A stretch of 64,000 nucleotides of DNA from Amycolatopsis suaedae (lineage in GTDB: Bacteria > Actinomycetota > Actinomycetes > Mycobacteriales > Pseudonocardiaceae), in NCBI RefSeq assembly GCF_004214935.1, contig NZ_SFCC01000012.1:1-64000 (forward strand). Direction: 5' to 3'. Under the pieces are notes generated by a model. The model was given only the letters and a program-made list of their open reading frames with translations, made no database searches and had not been told where the DNA came from. This document shows positions 50,843-62,450 of the stretch, piece by piece. Both the position numbers and the translations under genes were made by a program. Position 1 is the first letter of the stretch; each line of letters opens with the position of its first letter.

Positions 50843-51418
50843 GTGACGAGGTGGGTGGTGGTGGCCGCCGGCATGGCGGTGTTCCTGGCGTTCGGCATCG
50901 CGTTCACCGGCGACACCGGGCCGAGCGCGCTCGACACCGCGGTCGCCGCCCTGGTGCCGGAGTCGGTGACGCTGGCGTGGTGGCTGGCCGGGCCGACCGA
51001 GCCGTACGTGCTGCTACCGGTCCTCGGCCTGCTCGCGGGGTTCTGCCTGCTGCGCCGCGACTGGCCGGGGCTGGCGCTCACCCTGGCCGCGCCCGCGCTG
51101 ACCGTGGCCGTCAACACCTGGCTGCTGAAACCGCTGTTCGGCCGCTACTACGGCGGCCACCTCGCCTATCCCAGCGGGCACACGGTGAGCCTGGTCGCCG
51201 TGCTGACCGTGCTCGCCCTGCTCACCGCGGGCCGGGCCCGCGCCGCCGTCGTGGTCACCGGCGTGCTGCTGACGGCCGGGGCGGGCGCGGGAATGATCCG
51301 GCTCGGCTTCCACTACGCCACCGACGTCGCGGGCGCGGCGGGGTTCGCCGTGGCGGCCGTCACCGCGCTGGCGGCGCTCCCGTGGCCGCGTCGCGGGCCA
51401 GCGCCGTCAGCCGGCTGA
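50843..51418 (+). CDS. PAP2-family membrane phosphatase
   Basis: A 191-residue membrane protein with about five to six transmembrane segments and the phosphatidic-acid phosphatase signature: KPLFGRYYGG (motif 1, lacking the usual RP), YPSGHT (motif 2) and RLGFHYATDV (motif 3, with His and Asp). It probably dephosphorylates lipid or polyprenyl phosphates. The start is GTG 50843. Its last 59 bases overlap the convergent ZapE gene. Confidence 0.87.
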   Translation: MTRWVVVAAGMAVFLAFGIAFTGDTGPSALDTAVAALVPESVTLAWWLAGPTEPYVLLPVLGLLAGFCLLRRDWPGLALTLAAPALTVAVNTWLLKPLFGRYYGGHLAYPSGHTVSLVAVLTVLALLTAGRARAAVVVTGVLLTAGAGAGMIRLGFHYATDVAGAAGFAVAAVTALAALPWPRRGPAPSAG

Positions 51419-52385
51419 CCGCACGCAGGTACTTCTTGCGGTACCCGCCGCGCAGCATCTCCGCGTCGAACAGGTCCGGCAGCGGCGCGCCGGAGGTGAC
51501 CACCGGGATGGCCCGGTCGTAGAGCCGGTCGGCCAGTGCGACCAGCCGCAGCGCGACCGTCTGGTCCGGCGCGGGCTTCACCCCGCTCAGATGCACCGCG
51601 GTCACGCCGTCGACGAGCTTGCCGTACCGCGAGGGATGCAGGTTCGCCAGGTGCGCGCACAGCTCGGCGAAGTCGTCCACAGTGGACCCCGGCCGTGCCC
51701 GGGCGAGCGCGTGCAGCTCGTCGTCGGCGACGGGCGGCGGCGCGTCCGGCAGGCCGCGGTGCCGGTAGTCCGGCCCGTCGACCCGGACCACGTCGAACCG
51801 GGCGGACAGGGTCTGGATCTCGCGCAGGAAGTCCTCGGCCGCGAACCGGCCCTCGCCCAGCTTGTCCGGCAGCGTGTTCGACGTCGCCGCGACGAACACC
51901 CCGGCCTCGGTCAGCTCCCGCAGCAGGCGGTTGACCAGCATGGTGTCGCCGGGGTCGTCCAGCTCGAACTCGTCGATCGCCAGCAGCCGGTGACCGGCCA
52001 GCCGCCGCACCGCCTCGCCGAACCCGAGCACGCCGACCAGGTTGGTCAGCTCCACGAACGTGCCGTACGCCTTCGGGCCCGGGCAGGCGTGCCAGGTCGA
52101 CGCCAGCAGGTGCGTCTTGCCGACGCCGAATCCCCCGTCCAGGTACAGCCCCGGCCTGCCGGTGCCGGCGCGGCGGCGGCCGAACAGCCCGCGCCTGCCC
52201 GTGCGCGCGGTGATCCGGGCGGCGAAGTCCGCGCAGGCCCGCACGGCGGCGGCCTGGCTGGGCTCGTCCGGGTTGGGCACGTAGGTGTCGAAGCGCACGA
52301 CGTCGAACCGGGGCGGCGGCACCAGGTCCGCGATCAGCTCGTCCGCACCGAGTTCGGGCCGACGGTCGGCAAGCCTGGAAACCAT
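51360..52385 (-). CDS. zapE: Cell division ATPase ZapE (AFG1-like)
   Basis: A 341-residue AFG1-like P-loop ATPase. Walker A is GGFGVGKTH, Walker B is LLAIDEFELDD and sensor-like ATSNT follows; the FDVVRFDTYVPNPDEPSQ opening and the GGYRKKYLRAVSRL end are family typical. In proteobacteria ZapE affects FtsZ ring stability; in actinomycetes the role is assumed. The ATG is at 52385. The 3' end overlaps the PAP2 gene by 59 bases, an antisense overlap within both coding regions. Confidence 0.9.
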   Translation of the reverse strand: MVSRLADRRPELGADELIADLVPPPRFDVVRFDTYVPNPDEPSQAAAVRACADFAARITARTGRRGLFGRRRAGTGRPGLYLDGGFGVGKTHLLASTWHACPGPKAYGTFVELTNLVGVLGFGEAVRRLAGHRLLAIDEFELDDPGDTMLVNRLLRELTEAGVFVAATSNTLPDKLGEGRFAAEDFLREIQTLSARFDVVRVDGPDYRHRGLPDAPPPVADDELHALARARPGSTVDDFAELCAHLANLHPSRYGKLVDGVTAVHLSGVKPAPDQTVALRLVALADRLYDRAIPVVTSGAPLPDLFDAEMLRGGYRKKYLRAVSRLTALARDAATGAPPAR

Positions 52386-52443
52386 GGGGTCAGCGTAACG
52401 AGCCCGATTCGCCGCGCCCGGCGGCCCGTGTTGGGATGAGCAC

Positions 52444-53193
52444 GTGCGGATGCTCCTGCCCGAACCCGGTGACCTGAGCGACGAGGACCTCGAGCGCCTC
52501 TACGACTACCCGGCCGGCCTGGACCGGCCGTGGGTCCAGGCCAACTTCGTCTCCTCGGCCGACGGCGCGGTGACCGTCGACGACGTCTCGGAGGGCCTGT
52601 CCCACCCGGCGGACAAGCAGATCTTCATGCTCGGCCGCGACCTGGCCGACGTCGTGCTGGTCGGCGCGGGAACGGTGCTCGCCGAGGGTTACCGCGGCGT
52701 GCAGCCCAGCAGGCGGCGGGCCGAGCGCAGGCAACGGCTGGGCCTGGCCGAGCTGACGCCGATCGCCGTGGTCAGCGGCCGCTGCACGATCACCCCGGAC
52801 CTGCCGCTGTTCACCGACACGCAGATCCCGCCGATCGTGTACACCACCGAGGGCGCCCCGGCCGCGCGGCGCGAGGCGCTGGCCGCGGCCGGAGCGGACG
52901 TCGTCATCGCGGGCGCGCTGACCGTCGAGCTCACCGAGGCGCTGGCCGACCTGGGCAGGCGCGGGCTGTGCCGGGTCAACTGCGAGGGCGGGCCGCACCT
53001 GTTCGGCGCGCTGGTGGCGGAGAACCTCGTCGACGAGCTGTGCCTCACCGTGGCGCCGCTGCTGGCCGGCGCGGGCGCGGGCCGCATCGTCGACGGCCAC
53101 CTCTCCGACGCCCCCCGGGCGATGGAGCTGTCGTCGGTGCTGCACGAGGACGGCTTCCTGATGACGCGGTACCGCAGGCGCCGGGGCGGATGA
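52444..53193 (+). CDS. Pyrimidine reductase family protein (RibD C-terminal-like)
   Basis: A 249-residue dihydrofolate-reductase-like fold protein matching the RibD reductase domain: VQANFVSSADGAVT, HPADKQIFMLGRDLADVVLVGAGT and the end CEGGPHLFGALV. There is no deaminase domain. Such stand-alone proteins may reduce riboflavin intermediates or use F420. GTG at 52444 is used; ATG at 52450 is an alternative. Its stop overlaps the sigma factor start (ATGA), placing it at the head of the stress operon. Confidence 0.85.
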   Translation: MRMLLPEPGDLSDEDLERLYDYPAGLDRPWVQANFVSSADGAVTVDDVSEGLSHPADKQIFMLGRDLADVVLVGAGTVLAEGYRGVQPSRRRAERRQRLGLAELTPIAVVSGRCTITPDLPLFTDTQIPPIVYTTEGAPAARREALAAAGADVVIAGALTVELTEALADLGRRGLCRVNCEGGPHLFGALVAENLVDELCLTVAPLLAGAGAGRIVDGHLSDAPRAMELSSVLHEDGFLMTRYRRRRGG

Positions 53194-53729
53194 ACGCCCC
53201 GGCCGACGACGTGCTGCTGACCCGCGCGGCCGGCGGCGACCACGTCGCGTTCGACCAGCTGGTGCGCAGGCACACCGGGCGGATGTACCGGGTCGCGCTG
53301 CGCATCACCGGCGACAGCGCCGAGGCCGAGGACGTCGTCCAGGACGCCTGGATCGCCGCCTGGCGCGGGCTGTCCGGCTTCCGGCACGAGTCGGCGGTGT
53401 CGACCTGGCTGTACCGGGTGGTCACCAACAGCGCGCTGGCACATCTGCGGCGGCGCCGTCCGACGGTGTCGCTGGACGCCGCCTACGACGCCCCGGAGCG
53501 CAACTCCGACCCCGAGGGCAAGGCCATCCGCGGCGAGCAGGTCGCGGCGACCCTGCGGGCCATCGCGGACCTGGACGTGGCCCAGCGGGTCCCGCTGGTG
53601 CTGCGGGAACTGGAGGGGCTCAGTTACGAGGAGGTTGCCGAAGTGCTCGGCGTCGGCGTGCCCGCCTTGCGTTCCCGGCTGCACCGGGCGAGGGTGGCAC
53701 TTCTGGCCAGACTCAAGGAAGTGCGATGA
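53190..53729 (+). CDS. ECF-family RNA polymerase sigma factor
   Basis: A 179-residue sigma-70-type factor with region 2 (FDQLVRRHTGRMYRVALRI, then AEDVVQDAWIAAWRGL) and region 4 (LVLRELEGLSYEEVAEVLGV then ALRSRLHRAR). There is no ZAS-type anti-sigma gene next to it. Instead it overlaps an Asp23-like gene and is followed by an envelope stress cluster, which suggests that it drives those genes and is controlled in a different way. Confidence 0.93.
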   Translation: MNAPADDVLLTRAAGGDHVAFDQLVRRHTGRMYRVALRITGDSAEAEDVVQDAWIAAWRGLSGFRHESAVSTWLYRVVTNSALAHLRRRRPTVSLDAAYDAPERNSDPEGKAIRGEQVAATLRAIADLDVAQRVPLVLRELEGLSYEEVAEVLGVGVPALRSRLHRARVALLARLKEVR

Positions 53730-54154
53730 GCGACCCACGCCAGGATCCGCACTGGGAGCTGGTCCGCGCGGCGGCGCACCAGGTTGTGCGCACGCCGCCC
53801 GGGCTGGTGTCCCGGGTACTGCGGTCGGTGAACGGCCTGCGGGGACGCTTCGGCGACGAGCCCATCGAGATCCCGCAGGAGGGCGGGACGCTGCGGATCG
53901 GACGGCGCGCGCTGGTGCTGCTGACCCGCACGCACGGCGCCGACCTGGCCGCGCGGATCGGCGGCATCCACGTCTCGGCGGTGGATTTCGCCGAGGGCGC
54001 GCTGGACGTGCTGGTCACCCTGCGCTACGGCGTCACGGGCACCACGGCCACCGCCGAGCTGCGGACCCGGCTGCGTGCCGTGCTGACCGACGTCCTCGGC
54101 GTCGACCCGCCACCGGTCAACGTCCACATCGCCGATGTCCACCCGGCCCCGTAA
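53726..54154 (+). CDS. Asp23/Gls24-like protein coupled to the sigma factor
   Basis: A 142-residue protein. Its central and C-terminal part (RIGRRALVLLTRTHGADLAARIGG through LDVLVTLRYG to VNVHIADVHP) has the alternating strand-helix pattern and the closing V-N-V-x-I-x-D-[VI] of the Asp23 family. The N-terminal 50 residues are a basic, helical extension. It starts with ATG overlapping the sigma stop. That position is usually taken by an anti-sigma factor, so it may modulate the sigma factor; this is inference. Confidence 0.72.
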   Translation: MSDPRQDPHWELVRAAAHQVVRTPPGLVSRVLRSVNGLRGRFGDEPIEIPQEGGTLRIGRRALVLLTRTHGADLAARIGGIHVSAVDFAEGALDVLVTLRYGVTGTTATAELRTRLRAVLTDVLGVDPPPVNVHIADVHPAP

Positions 54155-54247
54155 CTCACCCGTTCGGGGGACATTGCGGAAGAGCGGAACGGGTCGCGAC
54201 ATCGTAGAACCGTAAGCACCACCACTGAACCGAAGGGGAGAGACTTC

Positions 54248-54700
54248 ATGCCGCAGAGCGAGTCCGGCGCCGCAGTGACCAAGTCGACCAAGGCGGCCGC
54301 GGCCCTCAACGAGGACGGCGCGGCCGGCAAGACCACCATTTCCTCCGCCGTGGTGCAGAAGGTCGCGGGGATCGCCGCACGGGAGGTGTCCGGCGTGTAC
54401 GCGCTGGGCGGCGGGGTGTCCCGCGCGTTCGGCGCCATCAAGGAACGCATCCCCGGCTCCGGCACGGCGACCACGGCCGGTGTCTCGGTCGAGGTCGGCG
54501 AGAAACAGGCCGCCGTCGACCTCGACGTCGTCGTCGAGTACGGCGCCCGCATCGTCGACGTCGCGCGGGCGGTGCGGCGCAACGTGATCTCCACCGTCGA
54601 GCAGATCACCGGCCTCGAGGTGATCGAGGTGAACATCGCGGTCAACGACATCCACCTGCCCGAGGAGGACGAGGTGGAGGAGTCGTCGCGGGTCGAATGA
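54248..54700 (+). CDS. Asp23/Gls24 family envelope stress protein
   Basis: A 150-residue Asp23 protein: KTTISSAVVQKVAGIAAREV then GVSVEVGEKQAAVDLDVVVEYG and VIEVNIAVNDIHL. In Firmicutes Asp23 is a membrane-associated stress protein anchored by AmaP, and an AmaP-like gene is present at 56319. AAGGGGAG precedes the ATG by about 7 bases. A 93-bp gap before it may carry its own promoter. It is the canonical member of the three or four Asp23-like paralogues in this cluster. Confidence 0.9.
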   Translation: MPQSESGAAVTKSTKAAAALNEDGAAGKTTISSAVVQKVAGIAAREVSGVYALGGGVSRAFGAIKERIPGSGTATTAGVSVEVGEKQAAVDLDVVVEYGARIVDVARAVRRNVISTVEQITGLEVIEVNIAVNDIHLPEEDEVEESSRVE

Positions 54701-54978
54701 TGACACCGGACCTCACCGACGCCGTGGCCGGCGCGGTCCTCGCGCACCCGTCGGTGGCCCGGCTGGACGGCGGCCCGCTGGGCACCGTCGCCACGCACCT
54801 GCCGGGCCGCCGGGTCACCGGCGTGCGGACGACCGGCGAGGGCGTCGAGATCGCGGTCGTGCTGACACTGGACCGGCCGCTGGCCGAGGTGGGCCAGGAA
54901 CTGCGGGCGCTGGTCCGCGACCTGGCCGGGCCGGTTCCGGTGGACGTCACGGTCACCGACGTGGTGGTCGCGGCGTGA
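54697..54978 (+). CDS. Small Asp23-like protein
   Basis: A 93-residue protein, coupled to the previous gene by an ATGA overlap. Its core VTGVRTTGEGVEIAVVLTLDRPL and end VPVDVTVTDVVVA show the same strand-helix-strand pattern as Asp23 but without the N-terminal helix pair. It is probably a shortened paralogue; function is unknown. Confidence 0.75.
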   Translation: MMTPDLTDAVAGAVLAHPSVARLDGGPLGTVATHLPGRRVTGVRTTGEGVEIAVVLTLDRPLAEVGQELRALVRDLAGPVPVDVTVTDVVVAA

Positions 54979-55196
54979 ACTCCGAGCAGCGGGCGTTCGT
55001 CCGCGCCCATCACCCCGACGTCGGCGGTGACCCGGCCGAGTTCATCGCCGGTCTGGCCCGGCTACGGGCGCAGGCCTCACCGCCGCGACCGGATCGCTTC
55101 GACGCGCCGGTCGTGTTCGTCCCCGCCCGGCGCGGGCTGAGCGGCGTTCTCCACCACCTCCGCGAGCGCAGGCGCCGCAAGCCCCGCGTGCAGTGA
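54975..55196 (+). CDS. Small J-domain-like protein
   Basis: A 73-residue basic protein. The N-terminal SEQRAFVRAHHPDVGGDPAEFI looks like the helix II-HPD-helix III part of a DnaJ domain, including the HPD triad and the following GGDP and F. The rest (VFVPARRGLSGVLHHLRERRRRKP) is basic. It is too short for a full J domain (about 70 residues) plus effector. It is coupled by a GTGA overlap on its 5' side. It may recruit DnaK to the Asp23 complex; this is inference. Confidence 0.7.
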   Translation: MNSEQRAFVRAHHPDVGGDPAEFIAGLARLRAQASPPRPDRFDAPVVFVPARRGLSGVLHHLRERRRRKPRVQ

Positions 55197-55222
55197 CCGA
55201 CCAGCAAAGGGAGCGAAAACCC

Positions 55223-55399
55223 ATGAACGCAACCCAGACCGGCATCATCGCCGGGCTCGTGCTCGGCCTGGCCGCGAGCCAGAGCTTCACCGCCTTCCTC
55301 ATCACCCTGGCCGTCGGCGTGATCGGCCTGGTGGTGGGCCGCGTGCTCGACGGCGAACTCGACCTCGGCGACGTGTTCGGCCGGGGCAGGGACCGGTGA
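55223..55399 (+). CDS. Small membrane protein (DUF2273-like)
   Basis: A 58-residue protein with two adjacent hydrophobic helices (TGIIAGLVLGLAAS and FLITLAVGVIGLVVG) and an acidic end. Its size and position among Asp23 and AmaP genes match the DUF2273 small membrane proteins found in the Firmicutes amaP-asp23 operon. The ATG at 55223 follows AAAGGGAG; a GTG at 55193 would add ten residues. It overlaps the next gene. Confidence 0.75.
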   Translation: MNATQTGIIAGLVLGLAASQSFTAFLITLAVGVIGLVVGRVLDGELDLGDVFGRGRDR

Positions 55400-55767
55400 C
55401 GGCCGTCGACCTGCGCCCCTCGGAGACGCTGCCGGCCGCCGAGGACCGCGGCACGCTGCGGATCGACCAGAGCGTGGTGCGCAAGGTCGCCCAGCGCGCG
55501 GCCGACCAGGTGCCGGGGACCGCCCGGGTGGAGCGCAAGCTCGGCCTGGGCACCCACGGCGCGACCGCGCGGATCTCCGGTCACGACAACGACGTCGACA
55601 TCGCCCTCGACGTCGCACTGCACTACCCCGCCGCCGTGCGCACGGTCGTCGGTGACCTGCGGGCGAAGGTCACCGAGGAGGTCGAGCACATCACCTCCTA
55701 CCGGGTGCGCGCGCTGCGCGTCACGGTGTCGGCGCTGCTGCCCGACATCCCGCCCCGCGTGCGGTAG
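55396..55767 (+). CDS. Asp23/Gls24 family protein, second full copy
   Basis: A 123-residue Asp23 family member: TLRIDQSVVRKVAQRAADQV, TARISGHDNDVDIALDVALHYP and VEHITSYRVRALRVTVSALLP. It is clearly paralogous to the 54248 gene but shorter at the N-terminus. The GTG at 55396 overlaps the previous stop. Confidence 0.88.
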   Translation: MTAVDLRPSETLPAAEDRGTLRIDQSVVRKVAQRAADQVPGTARVERKLGLGTHGATARISGHDNDVDIALDVALHYPAAVRTVVGDLRAKVTEEVEHITSYRVRALRVTVSALLPDIPPRVR

Positions 55768-55785
55768 AGCCAGAAGGAGACTCTC

Positions 55786-56322
55786 GTGCGGATTCTCGTC
55801 CGTCTGCTGTCGGCGCTGCTCGGCCTCGCCGTCGCGGCGGCCGGTGCGCTGCTGGCCGTCGAGGTGGGCTGGCACTGGTGGCGTCCCGGTGACGCGCCGC
55901 TGCTGGTGCCCTGGCCGCAGTGGCGCGACCACCTGGCCGGGCTCGGCTGGGACTCCTACGCCGTGCGGCTGACCGCGGGCATCGTCGCCGGGGCGGGCCT
56001 GCTGGTGCTGCTGGCCGCCGCCGTCGCGCGGCGCAGGGCCATCCGGCTGACCGACCCGGCGACCGAGGTCAGCGTGTCCACCTCGCCCAGGGCGCTGGCG
56101 CGGCTGGTCGGCCGGACGGTGCGGGCACAGGACAACGTGACCGGCGCGACCGTCACCGCGACCGCCCGCAAGGTGCGGGTGCGGGCGACGAGCAGGCTGT
56201 CCACCGAGGCGGAGCTGCGGCCGCGGCTGCGGGAGACGGTGACCGACCTGCTGGCCGACGTCCCGCTGGTGCGCCAGCCCCGGGTCTCCGTCGTCGTCGA
56301 CTCGCCGAAGGACCGCCGATGA
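55786..56322 (+). CDS. DUF6286/AmaP-like membrane protein
   Basis: A 178-residue protein with two N-terminal transmembrane helices (LLSALLGLAVAAAGALLAV and a second near residues 70-85) separated by a Trp-rich loop (GWHWWRPGD), and a cytoplasmic domain resembling Asp23 (VTATARKVRVRATSRL, ending VSVVVD). This is the layout of AmaP-type Asp23 anchors. AGAAGGAG precedes the GTG by about 7 bases. It overlaps the next gene (ATGA). Confidence 0.78.
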   Translation: MRILVRLLSALLGLAVAAAGALLAVEVGWHWWRPGDAPLLVPWPQWRDHLAGLGWDSYAVRLTAGIVAGAGLLVLLAAAVARRRAIRLTDPATEVSVSTSPRALARLVGRTVRAQDNVTGATVTATARKVRVRATSRLSTEAELRPRLRETVTDLLADVPLVRQPRVSVVVDSPKDRR

Positions 56323-56921
56323 GCCGCAAGTCCGTCTCCGCCAAGGCACTGGCCCGGTCCTACACCGCCGAGCGCACGCTGACCTCGGTGACCGGCGTGC
56401 TGGCCCTGCTCGCCGGCGCGCTGGTGCTGGTGATCGGGTTCGGCTGGCTGGGAACGTTCCGCGCCCAGCGGCCGGTGCTCGACCCGCTGGCCGTGCAGTG
56501 GCTGGGCCGCGAACCGGTGTGGGCCAAGGTGGCCGCGATCGCGCTCGGCGTGCTGCTGGTGGTGCTGGGGCTGTGGTGGTTCTTCCGCACGCTGCGCCCG
56601 GAGGGCAGGCCGGACCTGGAACTGGACCGCACGCCGGGCAGCGAGCTGACCGTCACGGCTGGCGCCATCGCCGACGCCGTGCGGGCCGACGCGGAGTCCG
56701 TCGACGGTGTCAGCAAGGCCCGCGCCCGCTGCGTCGGCGACGAGGAGCGCCCCGCGCTGCGGCTGGACCTGTCGCTGCGCGAGGGCGCGGACCTCAAACG
56801 CGTGTGGGAGGCCGTCGACACCCACGTGCTGACCCGGGCCCGCGAGTCGCTCGGCGTGGACACCCTGCCCACAGCGGTGCGGATCGAACTGGACGCCGCG
56901 GCCCGCCGCCGGGTGCGGTGA
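56319..56921 (+). CDS. AmaP-like alkaline shock membrane anchor
   Basis: A 200-residue protein with two transmembrane helices (about 22-42 and 68-88), WWFFRTLRPEGRPDLELDRTPG after the second, and a C-terminal Asp23-like domain (GAIADAVRADAESVDGVSKARA to ALRLDLSLREGADL). It is predicted to anchor the Asp23 proteins to the membrane. It is the last gene of the stress cluster, followed by family D and family C elements. Confidence 0.82.
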   Translation: MSRKSVSAKALARSYTAERTLTSVTGVLALLAGALVLVIGFGWLGTFRAQRPVLDPLAVQWLGREPVWAKVAAIALGVLLVVLGLWWFFRTLRPEGRPDLELDRTPGSELTVTAGAIADAVRADAESVDGVSKARARCVGDEERPALRLDLSLREGADLKRVWEAVDTHVLTRARESLGVDTLPTAVRIELDAAARRRVR

Positions 56922-56954
56922 GCGCCCCGTTGTGGGGCCACCGGTGTGCGCGGG

Positions 56955-57100
56955 AGGTGGAGTTCGCGTGCGGGAGCGCAGAACTCGCGTGCACGACGGT
57001 GGGACTCGCGCATCCGTGCGGTGGGAGGGTGTCTCACCCGATGAACTCCACGCTCGTGCACGCGAACTCTGCCTTCCGGCGCGCGAACTCCACGGTCCCG
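56955..57100. repeat. Family D 21-bp repeat array, copy 3 (head-to-head)
   Basis: GGTGGAGTTCGCGTGCGGGA-type units (56955-57010) face (CG)CGAACTCCACG/CGAACTCTGCC-type units (57043-57100). The consensus is the same as in the arrays at 31478 and 48953. It lies between convergent genes and shows no coding evidence. Confidence 0.65.
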
Positions 57101-57114
57101 CTCGCGCCACGGCA

Positions 57115-57163
57115 CGTGAAGGCCACCTTCACCACGTCTGACGTAATGAAGGTGGCCTTCACG
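57115..57163. terminator. Family C palindrome, copy 2: 17-bp stem between convergent genes
   Basis: CGTGAAGGCCACCTTCA (57115-57131) pairs perfectly with 57147-57163 around a 15-base loop. The core is the same as in copy 1 at 35058-35110. It is a likely terminator for the AmaP cluster and for the response regulator gene. Confidence 0.83.
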
Positions 57164-57182
57164 AGCTTTGAGGGGCCGGGCG

Positions 57183-57565
57183 TCAGGCGGCCCCGCCGAT
57201 GCGGCGGATGGCGGCCAGGATCTCCGGGTTGGGCGTGCCCTTCACCAGGTATTCGGTGACACCGGCCGAGGTCATCTGCGCGATCGAGCCGGTGTCACCG
57301 TGTGCGGAGAACGCCAGCAGCCTCACCTCCGGCATCCGCCGCCGCAGTTCCCGCGCCACCCGTACTCCCCCGCCACCGGGCAGCCGCACGTCCAGCACGG
57401 CCACCGACGGCCGGTGCCGCTCGGCCAGCGAGATGGCCTCGTCGGCGTCGACGGCGACGCCCACCACCTCCAGGTCCGGTTCCGGCTCCAGCAGCGCGCA
57501 CAGCGCGGCACCGATCACCGGGTGATCGTCGGCGATCAGCACCGTCCACTGCCGGCTCTGCTCGC

Positions 57566-57569
<4 letters not shown>
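57183..57569 (-). CDS. REC-only response regulator (CheY-like) 1
   Basis: A 128-residue single receiver domain: acidic pocket IADDHP, phospho-acceptor Asp in VAVLDVRLPG, switch Ser in LLAFSAHGD and Lys in YLVKGTP. The sequence is like NarL-type receivers, but there is no DNA-binding domain before the stop. The ATG at 57569 overlaps the hybrid kinase stop. It probably passes phosphate to, or competes for, another partner in the phosphorelay. Confidence 0.9.
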
Positions 57570-61438
<3,869 letters not shown>

Positions 61439-61449
61439 GAGGTTCTCCT

Positions 61450-61980
61450 TCAGCCGGGTGTCGGAACCCAGAAGTCGACCGTTACGCCGTCGCGGCACCA
61501 GCCGTCGACGGCCGCCACCCGGGCCGCCGCGAGACCGGCGCCCGCCGGGTCGCCACCACGCACCCGAGTCAGCAGGCCGCCCTCGTGCGGCGTCAACCGG
61601 ATCTCGGCCGCGGGCAGCAGGCACTGCACCGCGCGGAAGACGGCCAGCGCCACGTCACCGGCCGGTTCGGGCGGGTCCTGCGCGGTCAGCTCGCACTCCG
61701 GCGCTACCGCGGCGACGTGCTCGCGCAGTGCCGCCACCAGGCCGTCGTCCAGCGCGGGCGGGCGCAGCCGGGCGATCACCTCGCGCAGCACGTCCAGTGC
61801 CCGCGCCGCGGCGGCGGTCACCGTGTCGGCCTCGCCGCGGTGCGGGTCGGGCAGCCTGGCCGCGAGCAGCTGGGTCCGCATGGCCAGTGCGACGAGGTCC
61901 TGCACCGGGCGGTCGTGCAGCAGGCCGGCCAGCCACCGGTACTCCGCCTCCACCGGGTCACGGGCCGGTTCGACGGTCAT
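61450..61980 (-). CDS. Histidine-kinase-like protein with degenerate ATPase part
   Basis: A 176-residue protein. The first half is a HisKA_3-like dimerisation helix with a candidate phospho-His in AGLLHDRPVQDLVALAMRTQ. The second half (FRAVQCLLPAAEIRLTPHEGG to VDFWVP) looks like the edge of a HATPase domain, but the N and G boxes that bind ATP are absent. It may be a histidine phosphotransfer protein or a pseudo-kinase rather than an active kinase. The ATG overlaps the stop of the second REC regulator (TGATG), and the hybrid kinase follows 11 bases later. Confidence 0.75.
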   Translation of the reverse strand: MTVEPARDPVEAEYRWLAGLLHDRPVQDLVALAMRTQLLAARLPDPHRGEADTVTAAAARALDVLREVIARLRPPALDDGLVAALREHVAAVAPECELTAQDPPEPAGDVALAVFRAVQCLLPAAEIRLTPHEGGLLTRVRGGDPAGAGLAAARVAAVDGWCRDGVTVDFWVPTPG

Positions 61981-62384
61981 CAGGCCACCCCCGGGTCGAC
62001 CACCACCCGGCCGGCCGCGGCCTCCCGTACCCCGCTGACCAGCCCGCCCAGCGCACCGGCCTTGAGCAGGACGCCCGCGCCGCCGAGGCGGACCACCCGG
62101 TCGGCCAGTGCCGACGTCGCGTCGCCGGTCAGCAGCAGCACCCGGGCACGCGGCGCGGCCGCCAGGAACCGGCTGATGGCCTCGACGCCGTCGCCGTCGG
62201 GCAGCCTGCGGTCCAGCAGGACGACGGCGGGCAGCTCCTCGGCCGCGACCCGCACCCCGTCGCCCACCGAGGTGACGGTCGCGACCAGCTCGACGTCGGG
62301 GACCTCGGCGAACGCCGACGCCAGCGCGTCCGCGACCATGTCGTGGTCTTCGACGAGCAGTACCCGGACCGGGCCGGTGGGCAT
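61980..62384 (-). CDS. REC-only response regulator 2
   Basis: A 134-residue receiver domain: LLVEDHD, Asp in VVLLDRRLPDGDG, Thr in LLLTGDAT and Lys in LLKAG. No output domain follows. The ATG at 62384 is used; a GTG at 62420 would add twelve residues. It is the first gene of the four-gene signalling operon and is divergent from the DNA ligase gene. Confidence 0.87.
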   Translation of the reverse strand: MPTGPVRVLLVEDHDMVADALASAFAEVPDVELVATVTSVGDGVRVAAEELPAVVLLDRRLPDGDGVEAISRFLAAAPRARVLLLTGDATSALADRVVRLGGAGVLLKAGALGGLVSGVREAAAGRVVVDPGVA

Positions 62385-62450
62385 GGGCGTCTCCGGGGTC
62401 GCTCGGGGTGTCGGGCTCACCCATTGTGGCCCGCCGGAGACAATGAGGCC

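Noticed and set aside
54186..54216. ECF-type promoter (GGAAC plus CGTA) before the main Asp23 gene
   Set aside because: CGTA occurs 12 or 20 bases after GGAAC, neither near the 15-17 base spacing usual for ECF promoters.
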